From NCBI RefSeq assembly GCF_004123845.1, contig NZ_NBDP01000030.1, positions 310,001-374,000 on the forward strand: 64,000 nucleotides of DNA, read 5' to 3'. Under the pieces are notes generated by a model. The model saw only the letters and a list, made by a program, of their open reading frames with translations. It was not told the DNA's origin and did not search any database. A program made the translations under genes and the position numbers. Positions 56,895-64,000 of this stretch are shown piece after piece. The stretch comes from Allobosea sp. Tri-44. GTDB lineage: Bacteria; Pseudomonadota; Alphaproteobacteria; Rhizobiales; Beijerinckiaceae. Each line of letters begins with the position of its first letter. Within the stretch, counting starts at the first letter, position 1.

Positions 56895-57815
56895 GTGCTC
56901 ACCTACATCCTGCGCCGCCTTGCCGCCGCGATCCCGACCCTGTTCGTGATCGTGACGATCTCGTTCTTCCTGATGCGCGTCGCGCCGGGCGGGCCGTTCG
57001 ATCTCGAGCAGGCGCTCGAAGCCAAGGTGATGGAGAACCTGCGGCGCATCTACAAGCTCGACCAGCCGCTGTTCCAGCAATACCTGACCTATCTCGGCGC
57101 CCTGCTGCGCGGCGATTTCGGCCCGTCCTTCTATTTCCGCGACTTCTCGATCGGCGAACTGTTCGCGCAGGGCCTGCCGGTCTCGATCCGGCTCGGCGCC
57201 TCGGCACTGCTGCTGGCGCTTGCGATCGGCGGCCCACTCGGCATGCTCGCCGCCTTCCGCCAGAACCGCGCCGCCGACCATGCGGTGATCGGCTTCGCCA
57301 CCGCCGGCATCACCATTCCGAACTTCGTCGTCGCGCCCGTCCTGCAGATCGTTTTCGGGCTCACACTGGCCTGGCTGCCGGTCGGTGGCTGGAACGGCGG
57401 CGCCTTCCGCAACACGGTGCTGCCGATCGTGACCCTCGCTTTGCCCCAGATCGCCGTGATCGCCCGAATGACGCGCGCGGCGATGATCGAGACGCTGCGC
57501 GCCAACCATATCCGTACCTTGCGGGCGCAGGGCCTCTCGACCACGACCATCGCGCTGCATGCGGCGCGTGGCGCGGCGCTGCCGGTCGTGTCCTATCTCG
57601 GGCCGGCGGCGGCGAGCCTGCTCACCGGCTCGGTCGTGGTCGAGACGATCTTCGCCATTCCCGGCATCGGGCGCTATTTCGTCGAGGGCGCGCTCAACCG
57701 CGACTACACGCTGGTGATGGGCACGGTCGTCGTCGTCGCGATCTTCGTGCTGCTCTTCAACCTCATGGTCGACATCCTCTACGCGCTGCTCGACCCGCGC
57801 GTCAGGCTGGAGTGA
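56895..57815 (+). CDS. oligopeptide ABC transporter permease (OppB family)
   Basis: A 306-residue permease starting at GTG 56895, MLTYILRRLAAAIPTLFVIV as the first helix. GPSFYFRDFSIGELFAQGLPVSIRLG, RAAMIETLRANHIRTLRAQG (EAA loop) and VDILYALLDPRVRLE follow. Separated from oppA-like by a palindromic repeat and from oppC by 3 bp. Confidence 0.95.
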   Translation: MLTYILRRLAAAIPTLFVIVTISFFLMRVAPGGPFDLEQALEAKVMENLRRIYKLDQPLFQQYLTYLGALLRGDFGPSFYFRDFSIGELFAQGLPVSIRLGASALLLALAIGGPLGMLAAFRQNRAADHAVIGFATAGITIPNFVVAPVLQIVFGLTLAWLPVGGWNGGAFRNTVLPIVTLALPQIAVIARMTRAAMIETLRANHIRTLRAQGLSTTTIALHAARGAALPVVSYLGPAAASLLTGSVVVETIFAIPGIGRYFVEGALNRDYTLVMGTVVVVAIFVLLFNLMVDILYALLDPRVRLE

Positions 57816-57818
57816 GCG

Positions 57819-58940
57819 ATGAGCGACACGACCGCCTGTTCCATCCCGCCCATCGGCCGCTCGCTCTGGCAGGACGCCCGCATCCGCCTGCTGCGCAACC
57901 GTGCCGCGGTGGCGAGCCTGATCGTGCTGGCGCTGATGATGCTGGCCTGCATCGTCGGCCCGCTCATGACCGGCCATGCTTACGACCGTGTCTATCAGGA
58001 CTATGTCCGCGTCCCCGCCAGCCTCGCCTCATATCCAAAGGCCGAGGGACTGCCGGCGGCCGTGCAGCGCATCGCGTCTCGTATCAGGGCCACTCCCAGC
58101 GATGTCGTGGCCGAGGCAACTCGCGTCAGGCTGGTCCTGACTGCGCAGCGGCCGATCGACCAGCGCCTGCTCGTCTATTTCGACCGCTCCGATCAGTTCG
58201 GCACACCGGTGATCACCGGCAGCGAGCAGGAAGGGCGACGCCTCAGTCTCGACGTCCCGATCAAGCGCCAATACTTCCTGTTCGGCACCGACTCGAACGG
58301 GCGCGACCTGCTCACCCGCACGCTGATCGCCGGCCGCGTCTCGCTCGCCATCGGCCTGCTCGCCACCGGGGTCGCGCTGGTGATCGGCGTCGTCTATGGC
58401 GCGACCGCCGGCTATCTCGGCGGGCGCATCGACATGGTGATGATGCGCATCGTCGACGTCCTCTATTCCCTGCCCTTCATCTTCTTCGTCATCCTGCTCG
58501 TCGTCTTCTTCGGCCGGAACTTCATCCTGATGTTCCTCGCCGTCGGCGCGATCGAGTGGCTCGACATGGCCCGCATCGTCCGCGGCCAGGCGCTCTCGAT
58601 CAAACGGCAGGACTATGTGCTGGCGGCCGAGGCGCTCGGCGTCTCGACCGGCGGCATCCTCAAGCGCCATGTCATACCGAACACGCTCGGGCCGGTCGTC
58701 GTCTACGTCACCCTGCTGGTGCCGAAGGTGATTCTGCTCGAAAGCTTCCTCTCCTTCCTCGGGCTCGGCATCCAGGAGCCGATGACGAGCTGGGGGGTGC
58801 TGATCTCGGACGGCGCCCGCGCCATCCAGGCGACGCCGTGGATGCTCACCTTTCCTGCCACCTTCCTGGTGACGACGCTGTTCGCGCTCAACTTCCTCGG
58901 CGATGGCCTGCGCGACGCGCTCGACCCTCGGGATCGCTGA
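57819..58940 (+). CDS. oligopeptide ABC transporter permease (OppC family) with long periplasmic insertion
   Basis: A 373-residue permease, about 70 longer than the dppC-type protein at 46797. The extra sequence (about residues 60-130) lies between the first and second membrane segments and would be periplasmic: RVYQDYVRVPASLASYPKAE through LLVYFDRSDQFGTPVITG. The rest is standard: GTDSNGRDLLTRTLIAGRVS, the EAA loop QDYVLAAEALGVSTGGILKRHVIPN and SFLGLGIQEPMTSWGVLI. The insertion could contact the binding protein. Confidence 0.93.
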   Translation: MSDTTACSIPPIGRSLWQDARIRLLRNRAAVASLIVLALMMLACIVGPLMTGHAYDRVYQDYVRVPASLASYPKAEGLPAAVQRIASRIRATPSDVVAEATRVRLVLTAQRPIDQRLLVYFDRSDQFGTPVITGSEQEGRRLSLDVPIKRQYFLFGTDSNGRDLLTRTLIAGRVSLAIGLLATGVALVIGVVYGATAGYLGGRIDMVMMRIVDVLYSLPFIFFVILLVVFFGRNFILMFLAVGAIEWLDMARIVRGQALSIKRQDYVLAAEALGVSTGGILKRHVIPNTLGPVVVYVTLLVPKVILLESFLSFLGLGIQEPMTSWGVLISDGARAIQATPWMLTFPATFLVTTLFALNFLGDGLRDALDPRDR

Positions 58941-58941
58941 G

Positions 58942-60537
<1,596 letters not shown>

Positions 60538-60544
60538 AACGAAA

Positions 60545-60573
60545 ACGCCGCTTCGCCTTGAGCGAAGCGGCGT
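60545..60573 (+). terminator. intrinsic-type terminator after the oligopeptide operon
   Basis: A 12-bp perfect stem, acgccgcttcgc/gcgaagcggcgt, with a cttga loop, 7 bp after the stop codon at 60537. The T-run is weak (cctg), but position and stem strength support termination, also for the convergent gene. Confidence 0.75.
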
Positions 60574-60622
60574 CCTGCCGGCGTCCGGCCAGGAGGCCAC
60601 CAACGCCGGCTAGCTGAAGCTC

Positions 60623-61738
60623 TTAGTTCTCGACATAGGTGATCTTGCCGTCCGTCCCCTTCTTCCAGGTGTAGACGGTGTAGTCGAGATTGGTGCGGTC
60701 GCCCTTCTTGTCATAGGACATGTCGCCGAGCACGGTCTTGAACGTCATCCCCGAATGCATCGCGGCGGCGACCTTCTTGGGGTCGAGCGATTTCGCCTGC
60801 TCGGCCGCCTGCTTCATGATCTGGACCGCGGCGTAGGAGTAGAGCGTGTAGGCCTCGGGATTGATGCCCTTGACCTCGAAGCGCTTGACGACCTCGGCGG
60901 CGGCGGCGCGCTTGCGCGGATCGGGCGGGAAGGTCATCAGCGTGCCCTCGGTGCCCGGACCGCCGATCACCGCGTACTCGTCGGAGGTGATGCCGTCGGC
61001 GCCCATCGCCACCGTCGTCAGGCCCTGGTCGCGCATCTGGCGGACGATCAGGCCGAGTTCGGTATGCAGCCCGCCCCAATAGAGCAGGTCGGCCTTGGCC
61101 GATTTGATCTTCGAGACCAGCGCTGAGAAATCCTTCTCGCCGGTGTTGACGCCTTCATAGAGCGCTTCCTTGATGCCGGCGGCATGCAGGCCCTTGCGGG
61201 TCTCTTCGGCGAGCCCCTGGCCATAGGTCGTCTTGTCGTGGACGATGACGATGACCTTGCCCTTGAAGGTCTTGGCGATGTGGCCGGAGGCGACGGCGCC
61301 CTGCTGATCGTCGCGGCCGCAGGTGCGGAACACATTCCACAGCCCGCGCTCGGTGATCTTCGGGTTCGTCGCCGAGGGGCTGATCATCAGCATGCCGTTT
61401 TCGGCGTAGACCTCGGAGGCCGGCATGGTAACGCCGGAGTTGAAGTGGCCGACCACCCATTTGACGCCGTCGCCGACGAACTTGTTGGCGACCGAGACGC
61501 CCTGCTTGGGGTCACCGACATCATCGCCCGTTGAAATCACGATCGTCTGGCCAAGGATGCCGCCCGCGGCATTGATGTCGGCAACCGCCTGCTCGGCCCC
61601 GTTCTTCAATTGCGCCCCGAAAGCGGCGTTTGCTCCCGTCATCGGGCCGGCAACGCCGAGCTTGATCTGCGCCAGCGCCGCGCCTTGCGACATCGCGAGC
61701 ACGCCAGCGGCGAGCATCGCGGCCCAGTTGGTTCTCAT
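60623..61738 (-). CDS. branched-chain amino acid-type ABC binding protein (LivK-like), no transporter genes adjacent
   Basis: A 371-residue periplasmic protein, signal peptide ending GAALA near residue 23, then QIKLGVAGPMTGANAAFGAQ. Family motifs: GGILGQTIVISTGDDVGDPKQG and ADINAAGGI, NSGVTMPASEVYAENG, TERGLWNVFRTCGRDDQQG, YGQGLAEETRKGLHAAG. It binds branched-chain or other amino acids. No LivHMGF genes in the window, so it works with a transporter encoded elsewhere. Divergent 81 bp from a CGNR regulator gene. Confidence 0.94.
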   Translation of the reverse strand: MRTNWAAMLAAGVLAMSQGAALAQIKLGVAGPMTGANAAFGAQLKNGAEQAVADINAAGGILGQTIVISTGDDVGDPKQGVSVANKFVGDGVKWVVGHFNSGVTMPASEVYAENGMLMISPSATNPKITERGLWNVFRTCGRDDQQGAVASGHIAKTFKGKVIVIVHDKTTYGQGLAEETRKGLHAAGIKEALYEGVNTGEKDFSALVSKIKSAKADLLYWGGLHTELGLIVRQMRDQGLTTVAMGADGITSDEYAVIGGPGTEGTLMTFPPDPRKRAAAAEVVKRFEVKGINPEAYTLYSYAAVQIMKQAAEQAKSLDPKKVAAAMHSGMTFKTVLGDMSYDKKGDRTNLDYTVYTWKKGTDGKITYVEN

Positions 61739-61819
61739 GTCCGTTCTCCTCCACGGTTCAATCCGTGGCCGGACGCTAAGCCGCTTGATTTAACCTGTAA
61801 ATCACAGATAGATGGTTAC

Positions 61820-62467
61820 ATGACTGTCGATCGTACAGGCGGCTCAAGCCGGGCCGGTTCATTGCCGCTGGTCGCGAGCGAGCTCGCCTTCGACTTCACC
61901 AACACTGCTTCGGATCGTGGCGACCCGAACGAGCTCGAGCACCTGCGCGAGGGGCGTGATGTCGTGATCTGGGCGGGGCATGCCAAGGCGATCAGCGACA
62001 GCGACCGGGACGCCGCATTGGCCGCGGTCGCAGCCGATGCCGGACTGGCGGCGCGCCTGCTCACCGACGCGCTCGACCTGCGCGACACGATCTACCGGAT
62101 CGGCGCTGCCCTCGCTCGCCGCCAGCCGCCGACCGAGGCGGACCGGATGCAGCTGGCCGGCATCCATGCGCATTGCCTGGCCTGCGCCAAGCTGTCCCCG
62201 TTCGGCGACGGTTTCGTCTGGCGCTGGGACGCCGCCCAGACGCTGAGCGAAGCGATCCGCGGACCGATCGCGCTTTCGGCCCTCACCGTGCTGACTCAGC
62301 AGAACCTCGCCCGCATCAAGCAATGCGAGGGCGACCATTGCGGCTGGCTGTTCTTCGACACCACCAAGAACCGGCTGCGGCGCTGGTGCGAGATGGCGGT
62401 CTGCGGCAACCGCGCCAAGGTCCGCGCGTTCAGGACCCGCCATTTCGAGGCGAAGACGGTGGGTTGA
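61820..62467 (+). CDS. CGNR zinc-finger (ABATE domain) transcriptional regulator
   Basis: A 215-residue protein. The ABATE domain has LPLVASELAFDFTNTASDRGDP and DALDLRDTIYRIGAAL. The C-terminal zinc finger reads QCEGDHCGWLFFDTTKNRLRRWCEMAVCGNRAKV with Cys ligands and CGNR. Such proteins are putative DNA-binding regulators. Start at ATG 61820, at the edge of a tgtaa-N15-ttaca inverted repeat (61796-61820) that could be its own operator shared with the LivK-like gene. Confidence 0.88.
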   Translation: MTVDRTGGSSRAGSLPLVASELAFDFTNTASDRGDPNELEHLREGRDVVIWAGHAKAISDSDRDAALAAVAADAGLAARLLTDALDLRDTIYRIGAALARRQPPTEADRMQLAGIHAHCLACAKLSPFGDGFVWRWDAAQTLSEAIRGPIALSALTVLTQQNLARIKQCEGDHCGWLFFDTTKNRLRRWCEMAVCGNRAKVRAFRTRHFEAKTVG

Positions 62468-62489
62468 AGTTGGTTTATCGCGCTTTCTT

Positions 62490-62526
62490 CACGCGAACCG
62501 GTATCCGCCTCGTTCGAAAATGCTCT
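62490..62526 (+). repeat. dispersed intergenic motif (weak call)
   Basis: The sequence cacgcgaaccggtatccgcc and the following ttcgaaaatgctc resemble an intergenic motif I recall as recurrent in Hyphomicrobiales genomes. Only one clear copy is present in this window. It lies in the 162-bp gap ahead of the transaminase gene. Confidence 0.25.
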
Positions 62527-62629
62527 GGCGCCGCCTTGCATCTGACGCCGGTCGGCAAACCGGCATGATATCTCGCTTCATGCGACCGGCTCGGCTAGGA
62601 AAGTCCGTCCTTCCGCACGAGACCATCCC

Positions 62630-63487
62630 ATGAGCCGCACCGTCTACGTCAATGGCGCCTACCTTCCCGAGGAAGAGGCGACGATCTCGATCTTCGACCG
62701 CGGTTTCATCTTCGGCGACGGCATCTACGAGGTTTCGGCGGTGCTCGGCGGCAGGCTGGTCGACTGCGAGGCGCACCTCGCCCGGCTGGAACGCTCGGCC
62801 GGCGAGATCGGTCTCGGCCTCCCCTGCTCGCGCACCGAACTCGTCGCGATCCACGAAGAGTTGATCGCCCGCAACACGCTCGACGAAGGCAGCATCTATC
62901 TGCAGGTCTCGCGCGGCGCTGCCGATCGCGACTTTCCGTTCCCGAAGGGCGTGACGTCGTCGCTGGTGCTGTTCACCCAGGCGCGCCAGTTCGCCGACAC
63001 CCCGCTGGCGAAGACCGGCATCAAGGTCGTCAGCACGCCGGACCTGCGCTGGGCCCGCCGCGACATCAAGAGCGTCAACCTGCTCGCGCCGGTGCTGGCC
63101 AAGCAGTTTGCCGCCGAAAACGGCGCGCAGGAAGCCTGGATGATCGAGGACGGCGTCGTCACCGAAGGCGCCTCGTCGACCGCCTGGATCGTCAAGGGCA
63201 AGACCCTGATCTCGCGCCCGCTCTCCCACAAGGTGCTGCCCGGCATCACCCGCACGGCCGTGCTCGCCTTCCTCGCCGAGAGCGGCTTCTCGTTCGAGGA
63301 GCGCGAGTTCACGCTTGAAGAGGCGCTCGACGCCGAGGAGGCCTTCATCACGTCCGCCACCAGCCTGGTGATGCCGGTGACGACGATCGACGGCCACAGC
63401 ATCCACAACGGCGCGCCGGGCCCGGCGACGATCCGGTTGCGCGAGATCTATCTCGACCACGCCCGCAAGGGCGGCGTGTTGGGCTGA
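62630..63487 (+). CDS. dat: D-amino acid aminotransferase (class IV)
   Basis: A 285-residue fold-type IV PLP enzyme. YVNGAYLPEEEATISIFDRGFIFGDGIYE opens the family. Lys147 in RRDIKSVNLLAPVLAKQ is the Schiff base. EAWMIEDGVVTEGASSTAWIV and LPGITRTAVL follow. It converts D-Ala plus 2-oxoglutarate to D-Glu and pyruvate; branched-chain aminotransferase is a less likely alternative because of the D-amino acid-type ISIFDRGF/RRDIKS context. Length is normal. Alone on its strand; a palindromic repeat follows 6 bp after the stop. Confidence 0.92.
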   Translation: MSRTVYVNGAYLPEEEATISIFDRGFIFGDGIYEVSAVLGGRLVDCEAHLARLERSAGEIGLGLPCSRTELVAIHEELIARNTLDEGSIYLQVSRGAADRDFPFPKGVTSSLVLFTQARQFADTPLAKTGIKVVSTPDLRWARRDIKSVNLLAPVLAKQFAAENGAQEAWMIEDGVVTEGASSTAWIVKGKTLISRPLSHKVLPGITRTAVLAFLAESGFSFEEREFTLEEALDAEEAFITSATSLVMPVTTIDGHSIHNGAPGPATIRLREIYLDHARKGGVLG

Positions 63488-63492
63488 TTGCG

Positions 63493-63590
63493 CGTCATGC
63501 TCGGGCTTGACCCGAGCATCTCACAACAAGAGGGCGCCCTACCCTGCAAGAGATTCTCGGGTCACCGCTACGCGGCGCCCGAGAAAGACG
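63493..63590. repeat. interspersed palindromic repeat, copy 4, overlapping the guanine deaminase 3' end
   Basis: Hairpin 1 with arms atgctcggg/cccgagcat around cttga, hairpin 2 with ttctcggg (63554-63561) and cccgagaa (63578-63585) around caccgctacgcggcg. The first hairpin closely matches the second hairpin of copy 3. The second hairpin contains the stop codon and the last few codons of the minus-strand gene. Confidence 0.85.
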
Positions 63591-64000
63591 GGTACTCCAC
63601 TCGCTCCCCCATCACATAAGTGGCCACCACATTCCGCTCGTCGCCGAGCGTGACCAGCACGAAGAGCTCCTCGGCGAGATCACGCACCGTCTCCAGCCGA
63701 TGCGCCATCACCCGCGTCGCAGCGGGATCGAGCACAACGACGTCCGCCTCGCGCCCCAGCTCGAACGAGCCCATCAGGTGATCGAGGCCGAGCGCAGCCG
63801 CATTGCCCAGCGTGATCGCATGCAGCGCCTCGAAGGCCGAGAGCGACTGCCCCTGCAGTTGCAGGATCTTGTAGGCCTCGGCCATGGTGCGCAGCATCGA
63901 ATAGGAAGTGCCGCCGCCGATATCGGTCGCGACGGCGACCTTGACACCCTCGCGGCGGGCGCGATCCCAATCGAACAGGCCTGAGCCGAGGAAGAGGTTC
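63568..64000 (-). CDS. guaD: guanine deaminase, C-terminal part (cut by right edge)
   Basis: An open frame continues off the right edge with NLFLGSGLFDWDRARREG, VKVAVATDIGGGTSYSMLRTM and EAYKILQLQGQSLSAFEALH, then LGREADVVVLDP. This matches the C-terminal barrel of guanine deaminase (amidohydrolase): TDIGGGTS with the metal Asp is diagnostic. It turns guanine to xanthine. The last residues (SFSGAA) and stop are encoded in a palindromic repeat. 144 codons visible. Confidence 0.9.
   Translation of the reverse strand, partial: NLFLGSGLFDWDRARREGVKVAVATDIGGGTSYSMLRTMAEAYKILQLQGQSLSAFEALHAITLGNAAALGLDHLMGSFELGREADVVVLDPAATRVMAHRLETVRDLAEELFVLVTLGDERNVVATYVMGERVEYPSFSGAA

Noticed and set aside
56847..57977. 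A 376-codon minus-strand frame opposite oppB
   Set aside because: Antisense shadow; no recognisable domain.

Overview
The window is GC-rich DNA from the chromosome of an alphaproteobacterium, most likely a Hyphomicrobiales member close to Bosea. That placement is inference. It rests on the Rhodobacter-type gene transfer agent (GTA) cluster, the B12-dependent methylmalonyl-CoA mutase genes, a TIGR03808-type Tat protein, a fused malic enzyme-phosphotransacetylase, several peptide/polyamine ABC transporters and the codon usage. No rRNA, tRNA, CRISPR array, integrase or transposase gene was recognised.

Region 1 (1-11.3 kb, minus strand) is a GTA head-tail cluster in canonical order: gp1 (small terminase), gp2 (large terminase), gp3 (portal), gp3.5, an extra small ORF, gp4 (protease), gp5 (capsid), gp6-gp9 (adaptor, stopper, terminator, tail tube), gp10, gp10.1, gp11 (tape measure), gp12 and gp13, the last cut by the left edge. 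Most genes overlap by a few bases. Three things break the pattern: two secreted S1-family serine proteases on the plus strand between gp5 and gp6, a palindromic repeat between gp2 and gp3, and an apparent one-base frameshift near the 3' end of gp11.

Region 2 (11.5-17.4 kb) holds an AT-richer gene of unknown function, a LOG-family nucleosidase overlapping an M20 dipeptidase, a RelB/ParE-type toxin-antitoxin pair, a HerA-like ATPase (DUF853) and a small Gly/Met-rich protein behind a strong AT-rich palindrome.

Region 3 (17.6-30.9 kb) has mutA-thiD-mutB (methylmalonyl-CoA mutase with a thiamine gene in the middle), a potFGHI-type polyamine ABC operon, a 268-bp palindromic element with perfect 33-bp terminal inverted repeats just upstream of potF, a DUF3750 gene, a lytic transglycosylase translationally coupled to a PLP-dependent sulfur amino acid enzyme, and a divergent Lrp regulator.

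Region 4 (31-43.8 kb) carries a periplasmic penicillin-acylase-type amidase, two tandem lipoprotein alpha/beta hydrolases (DUF900), meaB (the mutase chaperone, 13 kb from mutB), a Tat-exported beta-helix protein, a SulP transporter overlapping a ParB-like gene, a Rhizobium-type asparaginase, an alpha/beta hydrolase, a stand-alone RAM domain and a LysR regulator.

Region 5 (44-60.5 kb) contains two complete peptide ABC transporter operons. Between them lie a MoxR AAA ATPase/VWA-metallopeptidase/LCCL-domain three-gene operon and a malic enzyme-phosphotransacetylase fusion gene.

Region 6 (60.6-64 kb) has an orphan branched-chain amino acid binding protein divergent from a CGNR zinc-finger regulator, a D-amino acid transaminase and the 3' end of a guanine deaminase gene whose last codons lie in a palindromic repeat. 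The overall theme of the non-phage part is uptake and catabolism of peptides, amino acids, polyamines and propionyl-CoA-yielding substrates.
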